This document shows, piece by piece, positions 17,164 to 24,814 of a stretch of 64,000 nucleotides of DNA. Position 1 is the stretch's first letter. Each line of letters begins with the position of its first letter. Source of the stretch: Desulfuromonas sp. AOP6 (GTDB lineage Bacteria > Desulfobacterota > Desulfuromonadia > Desulfuromonadales > SZUA-540); the NCBI RefSeq assembly GCF_009731355.2, contig NZ_AP022810.1, forward strand, positions 2,012,001-2,076,000, read 5' to 3'. A program made the position numbers and the translations under genes. The notes beneath the pieces are model-generated. The model made no database searches and was not told the origin of the DNA. It saw only the letters and a program-made list of their open reading frames with translations.

Positions 17164-18135
17164 TTAACCAACAATATCTCTTAAAACAGCCTTGAAACCA
17201 CTGGTGTTCCTATACCCGCCCTTAGCCAACAGGCTGCCGACGGCAATTACTCTGGGGAAAAGCCACTTACCTCGCGCTCTCATGCGATTTTCTATTGTCA
17301 GAATTTTTTGTTTGGTACGTATTTTGAGTTCAGTCAGTCGGTTGCGGTATTTTTCAGGGGCGTTTTTCTCCGCTGTTTCAACAGCTGAAACAAAAATTTT
17401 CAGTTGATCAACCTGTGTGCGCACCAGATTTGCCGCCTCTTTACAAAACTGCTTGTGAAGTGAATGAAAGAATGCATGAGCTTTTGTGACTTTGGTCGTT
17501 CTGTTGGCTATAAATTGTGATTCATTGGCTTCATGCCGCCGGTAATATTGCAACACGGTGCTATCAACCATCCTGGCATTCAGGCCGTCAGCGAACCATA
17601 CTAGCCAGCTATCGTGCCCCTTAAAGCCAGTAGGGATTGGCATACACAGCTCTAGAAGCTCTCGTCTAATACCGCAGCAACAACCCATGACAAAACTATC
17701 CATCGAAAATCCAGCCGTGCGGATTTGCCCAACTTTAGTCAAACCAACCTCATTTAGAGCCCCATCCGTAAGGGCCGCGTCATTCATTACCAGCAACGCT
17801 TCCGGATTGCGTTCGGCAACTCCCAGCATGTGTTCGATTTTTTCCGGGAACCAAACGTCGTCCTGATCACTTAGAAAGACCAAGTCGCCGGTAGTTTTCA
17901 TGAGTGCAGTGTTGAAGTTGCCGCAATAGCCCAGGTTCTGCTCGTTGCGGTGGAACTCAACGGTAAAGGGTGAGGTTTTGGCGAATTCACGGACGATGGT
18001 TTCGGTTTCATCGGTCGAGCAGTCATCTGTGATGATTACCTCATCCGGCTGTCGGGTTTGGTCTACGAAGCTTTGGAGTTGCTCTTGTATGTATTGGGCA
18101 CCGTTGTAGGTGGCCATTGCTATGGAGATTTTCAT
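17164..18135 (-). CDS. glycosyltransferase family 2, rhamnosyltransferase-like
   Basis: A 323-residue GT-A fold inverting transferase. The nucleotide-sugar site shows MATYNGAQYIQEQLQSF, VIITDDCSTDET and the metal-binding FLSDQDDVW (DxD) near residues 90-98. The pattern is common in transferases that add rhamnose, and the neighbouring rml genes fit that, but the donor is not proven. It overlaps the stop of the methyltransferase gene by 4 bp (18132-18135). The C-terminal part is basic and helical and lacks obvious membrane helices, so the protein is likely cytoplasmic or peripheral. Confidence 0.85.
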   Translation of the reverse strand: MKISIAMATYNGAQYIQEQLQSFVDQTRQPDEVIITDDCSTDETETIVREFAKTSPFTVEFHRNEQNLGYCGNFNTALMKTTGDLVFLSDQDDVWFPEKIEHMLGVAERNPEALLVMNDAALTDGALNEVGLTKVGQIRTAGFSMDSFVMGCCCGIRRELLELCMPIPTGFKGHDSWLVWFADGLNARMVDSTVLQYYRRHEANESQFIANRTTKVTKAHAFFHSLHKQFCKEAANLVRTQVDQLKIFVSAVETAEKNAPEKYRNRLTELKIRTKQKILTIENRMRARGKWLFPRVIAVGSLLAKGGYRNTSGFKAVLRDIVG

Positions 18136-19187
18136 TTAGGCTTTTCGACTAAGGCTGTAAGAAATTCTTCATTTTTAGAGGTTCGCGGAAAAATACTTTT
18201 CAGCCATTGAAAAAATGGCAACTTTGTTGGAATGCCATCATAAGGCGATTGGCCCAACTTCATACGATAACTCTTCAATGCTATATTTTTTCTGACTTCT
18301 TGGCGCGAATAAAATTTAATATTGACAAAACCATGAAATCTTAGGAAGTCCCTTAGGCTAGGATTGCTAAAGAGCACCAAGTGACGAGGAGTTTCTAATC
18401 CCCGCCAGTTTTTACCATAAATACTTACCCCAAGGCTCTCTATGTTGGGTGTATCTATATATAAAATTCCACCGGGCTTCAGCAGTCTATAGGCTGTACT
18501 CACAAGTTCGGCAGGGTCATGAACATGCTCAATCACATGATTGATCGTAATGGCATCAAAAACTTCCTTCATGTCAGAAAATTGCTCAACACCCCCCTCT
18601 AACACATCAAGCCCGTTTTCCCTAGCAACAGTTAAAGCTTTCGGATCTGGATCAACGCCCTTAACATTCCACCCAACCTCAGCTACCAGGGATAAAAAAT
18701 CGCCATTACCACAACCAACATCCAAAAGAGTTTGCCCTACCTGAGGCTTTGGAAGATATCGAAATTGTGCCTTCATAGCCTTTCGAAAATGCGGATAGAG
18801 CAATAGCAACACTGCACCTAGGCCAATAGCTGGTGTTCTTTTTGTTCCATGGTGATAGTTGCAATATCCGTTGACAAGCATTCGGCGGAATTTTCGCAAC
18901 TTGCTCAATTCTTCAAATGGCTTTTGGTCTTTAATCACCGTTTCATGTGTATAGTATGTGCCATAAGCTTTATGGATACTATTTCGATCAGGCCGTGGAT
19001 CAAGGTAGGCGCAAGTGCAATCCCTGCACTGATAAAGATTCCACTTGCCATTCGCCACAAAGAAGACATTGTCTACTAATTGTTCATACAATAACTTGCG
19101 ACTCTGTGCACCGCAAATAGGGCACGAAAAAACCCTTTCGAGTTCGTTTTCTGGCCAAGGGGTATCCCAACATTGTTTATCTGGCAT
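18132..19187 (-). CDS. class I SAM-dependent methyltransferase with N-terminal zinc ribbon
   Basis: A 351-residue protein. The N-terminus carries a four-cysteine zinc site (CPICG and CRDCTCAYLDPRP), and a Rossmann methyltransferase domain follows with LLDVGCGNGDFLS, VDPDPKALTVA and the motif-IV-like ITINHVIEHV. Proteins of this layout often sit in O-antigen loci and methylate sugars or cap chains. The start ATG 19187 is preferred over an upstream in-frame TTG at 19199. It lies between a flippase and a GT2. The substrate is unknown. Confidence 0.85.
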   Translation of the reverse strand: MPDKQCWDTPWPENELERVFSCPICGAQSRKLLYEQLVDNVFFVANGKWNLYQCRDCTCAYLDPRPDRNSIHKAYGTYYTHETVIKDQKPFEELSKLRKFRRMLVNGYCNYHHGTKRTPAIGLGAVLLLLYPHFRKAMKAQFRYLPKPQVGQTLLDVGCGNGDFLSLVAEVGWNVKGVDPDPKALTVARENGLDVLEGGVEQFSDMKEVFDAITINHVIEHVHDPAELVSTAYRLLKPGGILYIDTPNIESLGVSIYGKNWRGLETPRHLVLFSNPSLRDFLRFHGFVNIKFYSRQEVRKNIALKSYRMKLGQSPYDGIPTKLPFFQWLKSIFPRTSKNEEFLTALVEKPK

Positions 19188-19206
19188 CGCACATCTCAAA
19201 ATTCAT

Positions 19207-20670
19207 TTATTTGCCATTCCGAAATGCAACAGTTAACGGAATGAATCGAGCTACAATATCCTTAATTTCTTTAGGCATATTATGAATGGCCCACAAAACA
19301 GAGGTAAAAAACACTGCGACTACTGTTGTCAGCCACACCCAACCAGCGTACTGATTTCTGACCAATATTAATCCCAGGCACATCAAAAAAATCGGAAAAA
19401 ACAGAAAAGATTTTGATTGCTTAAAAATTTTTGCCCAATACAGTAACAAGGAGGCGTCCACTGCGGCCCTAATAGAAAACGCAATTGCCGCTCCGGAGAT
19501 ACCAAAAAAATGCAATCCAATATACAACAGCGCGAAGTAGGGTAACACTTCCCCCAAGTGGCACTTAGCAACGACATCAGGCCGCCCAGACGCTTGTAGG
19601 AGCGCATGAGGAATGCGGGCTATTGCATTCGCCCAGAATCCTAACAAAATAATTTGCCCTACCAAACTTGCCTGATCAGCAAATTCTCTCCCAATCCAGA
19701 TAGAGAGAAACCAATCCATCAGGAAAATACCCAATAAGAATAAAGGTGTTATAACCACAGCCAAAGACTTGATTGCCTTATCCGCCAACATCCACCCATC
19801 TGGCCCAATCCCTGCTTGAGCCAGACGCGGGAACAAAGCAGATGATAGCGCAATCGGTATAATATTGCTCCTTTCACCCAATTGAAATGGAACTGTATAA
19901 AAAGTGACGTACTTTGCGCCAAGAAGGGCGCCAATAACAAACCTGTCAAGAATGACCATCATAGGCCCAACCACCGAAGAAACTGTCACCCAACCACCAA
20001 AGCGTAGCAGATCTCCGGCCAAACCTTTTGAAACTGAATACTTAAATCCTGAGATAACATATGAGTAACACCGCTGGAACAATAAAGTTATGACTAAAGT
20101 TCGGGTAAGTATGGTAGCAACAATGAGCCCAGTCAGATCTGGGCCAACAAGTACAGCAACAGCCAGTGGAATAGTTTGAAGCAATATTGAACCGCTTACC
20201 GAAATGATATTGAGCTCAAGAAACTTATAACACCCCTGCAATGTCCCTGTTAGTACCCCTGCCATGGTTGCAATCGGGACCGCCAAAGAGAGCCAGGGGA
20301 TAGCCGCTAAAATTTCCGGTTTTAAGGGCCCCTCTACGGTAAAATGGTGGCCAAAAAAATATAGTGCGACGGGCCACATCAATAAAGCGCCCAACACGCT
20401 CATACCAGAATTCATCGCTAATGCTGTCCAAAAGGTTTCAGCTTTTTCAGCAGACTTTTCTTTCCCTAACATGGCAATTCGTTGAGCAGTAGCGCGCCCC
20501 AAGCCAAGGTCAAAAAGCCCGAAATAGCCAAGCAATAGCCAGGCAATTGCCAGGACGCCATAGCGCGAGACACCAATCTCGTCGATATATATCGGTATTG
20601 TGATCAGCGAAATACCCAAAGGCAGAATCGTGCCTATCAGATTGTATGTTGTGTGTTTTCGAATGCTCAT
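19207..20670 (-). CDS. O-unit flippase, Wzx-like, copy 2
   Basis: A 487-residue polytopic protein with about 14 hydrophobic segments. It begins MSIRKHTTYNLIGTILPLGI, has IDEIGVSRYGVLAIAWLLLGYFGLFDLGLGRAT, the MOP/Wzx pattern, and charged loops between helices. It is unlike the flippase at 5251-6429 in length and base composition. Together with the methyltransferase and GT2 that follow, it could serve a rhamnose-containing glycan separate from the AT-rich island's O-unit. A rho-independent terminator lies upstream at 20715-20749, so it should have its own promoter, which I cannot identify. Confidence 0.88.
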   Translation of the reverse strand: MSIRKHTTYNLIGTILPLGISLITIPIYIDEIGVSRYGVLAIAWLLLGYFGLFDLGLGRATAQRIAMLGKEKSAEKAETFWTALAMNSGMSVLGALLMWPVALYFFGHHFTVEGPLKPEILAAIPWLSLAVPIATMAGVLTGTLQGCYKFLELNIISVSGSILLQTIPLAVAVLVGPDLTGLIVATILTRTLVITLLFQRCYSYVISGFKYSVSKGLAGDLLRFGGWVTVSSVVGPMMVILDRFVIGALLGAKYVTFYTVPFQLGERSNIIPIALSSALFPRLAQAGIGPDGWMLADKAIKSLAVVITPLFLLGIFLMDWFLSIWIGREFADQASLVGQIILLGFWANAIARIPHALLQASGRPDVVAKCHLGEVLPYFALLYIGLHFFGISGAAIAFSIRAAVDASLLLYWAKIFKQSKSFLFFPIFLMCLGLILVRNQYAGWVWLTTVVAVFFTSVLWAIHNMPKEIKDIVARFIPLTVAFRNGK

Positions 20671-20714
20671 ATTGGGTGATTCTTAGTGAAGGCTTAAACA
20701 CCTAAGGGGACAAG

Positions 20715-20749
20715 CCAATTTTAAAAAGAGGCCTGACCTCCTTCAGGCC
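20715..20749 (-). terminator. rho-independent terminator after wzz2
   Basis: On the minus strand, GGCCTGA and TCAGGCC arms (20743-20749 and 20730-20736) form a perfect 7-bp stem with a 6-base loop, followed by TCTTTTTAAAA. It should end the wzz2 transcript before wzx2. Confidence 0.8.
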
Positions 20750-20884
20750 CATTCGTACCCTACGCGAGGATCAGGCCAGATTGACGACAGTTTCCCTCAA
20801 AACGCCCACGTTCTTGGGCAGCGGCTGCTACCCTTCAGCAAATACGTTCAACTTACTAAACAAGAAATGTACCAGGGCACCAAG

Positions 20885-20950
20885 CCGCAGGTCAACAGCG
20901 CCAACTGTGTGGCACACGTCATTTCCAAGCAAATAAATTTCCACATGTCT
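20885..20950 (-). pseudogene. degenerate copy of the glmS 5' end
   Basis: The plus strand here contains CAACAGCGCCAACT, identical to the segment covering the first codons of glmS (about 11058-11071), followed by further partial matches (CACAC, AATAA, CACATGT) through the glmS leader. It stands in the same position relative to wzz2 as the real glmS start does to wzz1. The start codon and frame are destroyed. I read it as the edge of the duplicated wzz-glmS segment. Confidence 0.6.
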
Positions 20951-21007
20951 GGAGCGTAAAAACTCCAAAAGCGCTAACTACACTCTTTTCACTTACCGGT
21001 AACGAGT

Positions 21008-21964
21008 TCACTCCACGCCAGACACCCCACTCACGCGAGACAGTCCCCCTGCCCTTTTGATGGCTTCAAAAAGAAAAGCGAGCAGCATTGAGCCAAAGAG
21101 TCCAAGAACACCAGCCACGGCGACAATCAATGTCTTTTTAGGTTTAACTGGTTTGGCAGGAACCGTTGGCTCTTTCGTCACGTTCGTACTTGTCAACATT
21201 CCCAACTTTAAGCGCAGATTTTCAATTAAAACTTCGGATGCCAAAATCTCGGCCTGGAGATCCTTTAATTTTTCTCGCAAACCATTTAAATACATTTGCT
21301 GATTCTGTATTTCACTGGAATAGATGAGCATCGATATGGCATTCGATGACCCCTCGGCCAAGGGTTTTTGTCTGATCTTTTCAAGTGCTTGTATTTTGTT
21401 AGATATATTGGACGAAATCACGTTGGACTGCTTTTCAAGCAGAGTTATTTTCCCCTCGAAATTTTTGTATTTTATTTCTTCCAACCTGATTTGTTTAAAT
21501 ATTATCTTTTTCTCGCCAGAAAGCTTCTCTTGAATATCGCTCTGAATATGCTGGAGCAATTCTTCCAAAACAGCCACAGCTTGAACCGGGTCACCACTTT
21601 GAATACTCATTTTAACCAAGTTTGTATCCCTGGGAATTTCGACTTTAACATCAGGATACTCTCTGCCGGTGATCTTTAGTTTTTGCTGAATTGCCTTATT
21701 GTAGGCACCTCCCCGGATTGTCTCTTTTATGGTGCCTGGCAAAACGACCATCATTTCATTGAGAGTCTCCCCATTGGTGTCGGAAATGAGGCGGATGCCT
21801 GGCTCGATAATGGTGGACACCTCATAGACCTTGGGCAATACCAGGCTGATGCCTGCAGCAGCCAGGGTAACCACCAGGGTGATTGCAAAAATCATGACTT
21901 TGCGCTGCCACAAAACCCGCAGAATATCAATCAAATCGATTTCATCATTGTGCATTTCTTGCAT
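21008..21964 (-). CDS. wzz: Wzz chain-length determinant, copy 2
   Basis: A 318-residue co-polymerase with the same plan as copy 1: cytoplasmic MQEMHNDEIDLIDILRVLWQ, first helix at about residues 25-45, a periplasmic coiled-coil part at about 140-250, and a second helix in VAVAGVLGLFGSMLLAF near 278-298. The first 20 residues and the last 40 are nearly identical to copy 1 in protein and DNA, while the middle is different in sequence and 79 residues shorter. Two Wzz proteins usually give two modal chain lengths, or one serves each of two glycans. A terminator follows at 20715-20749. Confidence 0.9.
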   Translation of the reverse strand: MQEMHNDEIDLIDILRVLWQRKVMIFAITLVVTLAAAGISLVLPKVYEVSTIIEPGIRLISDTNGETLNEMMVVLPGTIKETIRGGAYNKAIQQKLKITGREYPDVKVEIPRDTNLVKMSIQSGDPVQAVAVLEELLQHIQSDIQEKLSGEKKIIFKQIRLEEIKYKNFEGKITLLEKQSNVISSNISNKIQALEKIRQKPLAEGSSNAISMLIYSSEIQNQQMYLNGLREKLKDLQAEILASEVLIENLRLKLGMLTSTNVTKEPTVPAKPVKPKKTLIVAVAGVLGLFGSMLLAFLFEAIKRAGGLSRVSGVSGVE

Positions 21965-22303
21965 ATATGATCATCCCCATAAAATTCAGTCTCTCATCTT
22001 TTGCCAGGAGACTGTCCCTATACTTAACCAAGCGCGAAGTATAAAGATTCAGAAAACCCTATGCAATCAGAAATTCCCTTATAGGAAAACCTTTTACCGA
22101 TCTACACCTTTCTGCCGTATTTTCAGGATAAGGATTTACGGAGACCTGAACAGGAGCGGGGTAAATTCAAGTGACAGGTGCACCACATCGGGCTTCATCG
22201 AAGACTTCCTGAGGCGTCAGTTAGTCGAGGACGACAACGGCAAGGCGTGCCTTGTCTGACTAAATCGCATCAAAAGAGACCACCAGCTTATCATCCTCGC
22301 ATT
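21965..22303. promoter_or_regulatory. wzz2 upstream region
   Basis: 339 bases between gmhB and wzz2. The part nearest wzz2 resembles the wzz1 leader, including an imperfect TTCC/GGAA dyad at about 22074-22087. A short palindrome, CAAGGC GT GCCTTG, lies near 22241-22254 beyond the gmhB stop without a T-run. I see no supported gene and no clear promoter boxes. Confidence 0.4.
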
Positions 22304-22873
22304 CTACACCTCACCTTTAACACCCAAAACATGATGAGCGGCAACCAGCAGATCATCGGTTATGGCGTCAGCCAATACGCCGGCGCCCTGAGCATATTCT
22401 ATCTCTCCATACCCCGTGCGCACCAAAACAGTATAGCAACCTGCGGCCCGGCCTGCTTCGAGATCGGCGCGCTTGTCGCCGATCATGATGGAGGCGGACA
22501 GATCGATATTCCAGTCCTTCGCTGCCTGCAGCAGCATTCCCGGTTTTCCCTTGCGGCAATCACAGTCGCCCTCCCCTGTCTTCGTACCGAAGTCGGGATG
22601 ATGGGGGCAAAGATAGAAGGCGTCGATGCCGGTGCCATGCTGGGTCAGTTCGTGTTGCATATGAGCATGGAGCCTGTTGACGTCGTCCTCGGTGAAATAG
22701 CCACGGGCGATACCCGACTGGTTGGTCACCACCACGAGGAGAAATCCCGCCTCCTTCAAACGCTGAATGGCCTCGATGGCGCCGGGGATAAATTCGAAAT
22801 CTTCGAGGCGATGGAGATAATCCTTCTCGACATTGATGGTGCCGTCACGGTCGAGAAAAACGGCTCTTACCAT
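22304..22873 (-). CDS. gmhB: D-glycero-beta-D-manno-heptose-1,7-bisphosphate 7-phosphatase
   Basis: A HAD-family phosphatase that removes the C7 phosphate in ADP-heptose synthesis. It starts MVRAVFLDRDGTIN with the nucleophile and acid Asp residues of DxD (residues 8 and 10), and has VVVTNQSGIARGYF, the zinc-binding Cys/His set in YLCPHHPDF and CDCRKGKPGML, and MIGDKRADLEAG. I chose ATG 22873 because AGGA precedes it and the family begins here. It follows hldE1, separated by the frameshifted GxxExxY cassette. It is the only gmhB in the window, although hldE and gmhA occur twice. Confidence 0.95.
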   Translation of the reverse strand: MVRAVFLDRDGTINVEKDYLHRLEDFEFIPGAIEAIQRLKEAGFLLVVVTNQSGIARGYFTEDDVNRLHAHMQHELTQHGTGIDAFYLCPHHPDFGTKTGEGDCDCRKGKPGMLLQAAKDWNIDLSASIMIGDKRADLEAGRAAGCYTVLVRTGYGEIEYAQGAGVLADAITDDLLVAAHHVLGVKGEV

Positions 22874-22888
22874 AAAAATAATCCTTTT

Positions 22889-22917
22889 CACCACCAAGGC
22901 TCCAAGTCACCAAGAAA
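22889..22917. repeat. inverted repeat, left side of GxxExxY pseudogene
   Basis: The sequence reads ACCACCAAGG then CTCCAAGTCACCAAG and matches the reverse complement of 23301-23329 at 23 of 29 positions. It lies just upstream of the gmhB ribosome site. Confidence 0.78.
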
Positions 22918-22919
22918 AA

Positions 22920-23332
22920 CTAACGAGCCAATCGGGTAATGCCATGCTTTATCAAGGGGGTGTTGAAATTTATGAGAAAACCCAGTCGATGGCTGGAAAG
23001 CTTGAGATAGGTGAGCAATTGAGAAACATGCACGGGAAGAATTTTTCTACGGCCTTCAGTTCTATGACTATCTGGTCCTCAACCACCATATCCAGCCTGA
23101 GCCCCGCATCGAGCCTGATACCATCGTACACGACTGGAAGAGAGACCTGCCTTTGGACAACCAGTTTTCTTTTCAGCAGTTCATGAGCAAGGCAGGCTTC
23201 ATAGACATTTTCAAGAAGACCCGGCCCCAATTTGGAGTGAACAGAAAAAGCGGCATCGACAATTGATGCAGCAATTTCATCTGTCTTTTCTGGAATTGCT
23301 TTACTTGGTGTCTTTGTGGCTTGGTGGTTCAA
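22920..23332 (-). pseudogene. GxxExxY family gene, copy 2, frameshifted
   Basis: The first part encodes IVDAAFSVHSKLGPGLLENVYEACL, containing the GLLENVY family motif, and DMVVEDQIVIELKAVEK with the nuclease-like D...ELK. At a run of five A (coding sense, 23042-23046) the frame is lost and ends in unrelated residues at 22970. In the neighbouring frame the rest of the family continues as VSQLLTYLKLSSHRLGFLINF to a stop at 22920, so a one-base deletion in the A-run is the likely cause. The only start is TTG 23332, inside the right inverted repeat. A sequencing error in the homopolymer is the alternative. Confidence 0.85.
23301..23329. repeat. inverted repeat, right side of GxxExxY pseudogene
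   Basis: The minus strand reads ACCACCAAGCC then ACAAAGACACCAAG, partner of 22889-22917. It begins 9 bases after the last base of the hldE1 stop, and its codons form the first ten residues of the pseudogene frame. Confidence 0.78.
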
Positions 23333-23337
23333 TCGAT

Positions 23338-24807
23338 TTAGTCCTGATAAGCCTGCAAAATTTTTTCAACAATATTCGTCGTGGACTTGCCGTCGACGAA
23401 GGTGATGAGCTCGACGCGGCCGCCATAGCTTTCAACGACGTCCTTGCCGACGACCTGGTCGGCCTGGTAGTCGCCCCCTTTGACAAGGATATGGGGACGG
23501 ACTTCGCGGATGAGTTCGAGGGGGGTGTCTTCGTCAAAAATGACGACGTAGTCGATGCAGTCGAGGGCGGCGAGAATATGGGCGCGCTCGTCCTGATCGA
23601 TGAGGGGGCGTTTGGGCCCCTTGAGGCGGCGGATGGAGGCGTCGGAGTTGAGACCGAGGACCAGCAGATCACCGAGGCGTCTGGCTTTCTGCAGGTATTT
23701 GACGTGCCCGACATGCAGCAGGTCGAAACAGCCGTTGGTGAAGACGATAGTGCGTCCCTTTTGACGCTCGTTTTCGAGCAGGCGCTTGACGGAGGCGGCG
23801 CTGCGGATTTTGAGATCGCTGTCTTTGTGCTGGTGGGACAGCTCTTCGAGAATTTCTTCGGGAGAGACCGTGGATGTGCCGACCTTGCCGACGACGATGC
23901 CGGCTGCCAGGTTGGACAGACGGGCGGCCTGGTTGACGGATACCCCGGCGGCCAGACAGACGCCGAGGGAAGCGAGCACGGTGTCGCCGGCACCGGAGAC
24001 ATCGAAGACCTCGCGGGCCAGGGTGGGGAAGTGCTCTTCCTGCCCGTCCGGAAGAAACAGGGTCATCCCCTCTTCGCTGCGCGTCACCACCAGGGCATCC
24101 AGCGCCAGTTCATCGAAAAGTTGCCGACCCGCCCGGCGCAGGCTTGTCTCGTCGGCAATGGTGATCCCCACGGCCAGCTGGGTTTCCTTGCGATTGGGAG
24201 TCAGCAGGGTGGCGCCGCGGTACTTGCGGTAATCGGTGCCCTTGGGATCGATGACCACGGGGAGATCGGCGGCCTGGCCGAGGGCGATAATTTCCTGGAC
24301 GACTCTCTCCGTGAGAACGCCTTTGAGGTAATCGGACAGCAGAATCCCCTGCACGTCGGGCAGCAACTGCCGGACTTTCGCCAGCAGGCGTTCCTCGTCT
24401 GCAGTGGAGATGGGGGTACAGACCTCGCGATCGATGCGCAGCATCTGCTGATTGCTGGCGAGGATACGGCTTTTGCGGCTGGTGGTCCGGCCCGCGTCCC
24501 AGACCAGGCCATCGACATCGATGCGGCGCGCCTGCAGCAGTTCCTGCAGCCTGCGGCCGTCGGCGTCCTCTCCGAGAACACTGGCGACGCGCACCCGGCA
24601 GCCGAGGGACAACAGATTGTTGGCCACGTTGCCAGCCCCACCCAAGCGCAGGTCTTCCCCTGTGATGTTTACTATGGGAACCGGCGCTTCCGGCGAAATG
24701 CGGTCGGATTTTCCCCAGAGATACTCGTCGAGCATCAGGTCGCCGACCACCAGGATGGATAGATTTTCAAAGGATTCCAGCAGTTTTTCCGTTTCGCCGT
24801 AATTCAT
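23338..24807 (-). CDS. hldE: bifunctional heptose-7-phosphate kinase/heptose-1-phosphate adenylyltransferase, copy 1
   Basis: HldE phosphorylates D-glycero-D-manno-heptose-7-phosphate at C1 and later adds AMP. The N-terminal ribokinase domain (about 1-320) has LVVGDLMLDEYLWGKSDRIS, LRLGGAGNVANN, LASNQQMLRIDRE and the catalytic DVSGAGDTVLA. The C-terminal cytidylyltransferase-like domain (about 350-489) has FTNGCFDLLHVGHVKYLQ with the HxGH site. I chose ATG 24807 because it lies after the gmhA stop and begins MNYGETEK; the upstream start at 24861 would overlap gmhA. A second full copy lies at 29383-30852. gmhA1 precedes it by 8 bases. Confidence 0.96.
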   Translation of the reverse strand: MNYGETEKLLESFENLSILVVGDLMLDEYLWGKSDRISPEAPVPIVNITGEDLRLGGAGNVANNLLSLGCRVRVASVLGEDADGRRLQELLQARRIDVDGLVWDAGRTTSRKSRILASNQQMLRIDREVCTPISTADEERLLAKVRQLLPDVQGILLSDYLKGVLTERVVQEIIALGQAADLPVVIDPKGTDYRKYRGATLLTPNRKETQLAVGITIADETSLRRAGRQLFDELALDALVVTRSEEGMTLFLPDGQEEHFPTLAREVFDVSGAGDTVLASLGVCLAAGVSVNQAARLSNLAAGIVVGKVGTSTVSPEEILEELSHQHKDSDLKIRSAASVKRLLENERQKGRTIVFTNGCFDLLHVGHVKYLQKARRLGDLLVLGLNSDASIRRLKGPKRPLIDQDERAHILAALDCIDYVVIFDEDTPLELIREVRPHILVKGGDYQADQVVGKDVVESYGGRVELITFVDGKSTTNIVEKILQAYQD

Positions 24808-24814
24808 GGTTGAT

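Larger units (their letters stand above)
20671..21007. other. intergenic region with terminator and glmS-start remnant
   Basis: 337 bases between wzz2 and wzx2. It holds a strong minus-strand terminator (20715-20749), a remnant resembling the glmS start (about 20885-20950), and the string GGGGACAAGC that also occurs near 7727. No open reading frame in it is supported. Confidence 0.6.

Noticed and set aside
7727-20715. Shared string GGGGACAAGC at about 7727 and 20706
   Set aside because: Ten bases with only loose similarity around them; too little to call a repeat family from two copies.
21831-22259. A 142-codon plus-strand frame across the wzz2 leader
   Set aside because: Its first half is antisense to wzz2 and the rest has no family pattern, so I treat it as chance.
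1-22300. RfaH-dependent ops element (JUMPStart)
   Set aside because: No GGCGGTAGCGT-like element was found in the O-antigen leaders.
23263-24762. A 499-codon open frame on the plus strand
   Set aside because: It is opposite hldE1 and has low-complexity acidic sequence without domains.
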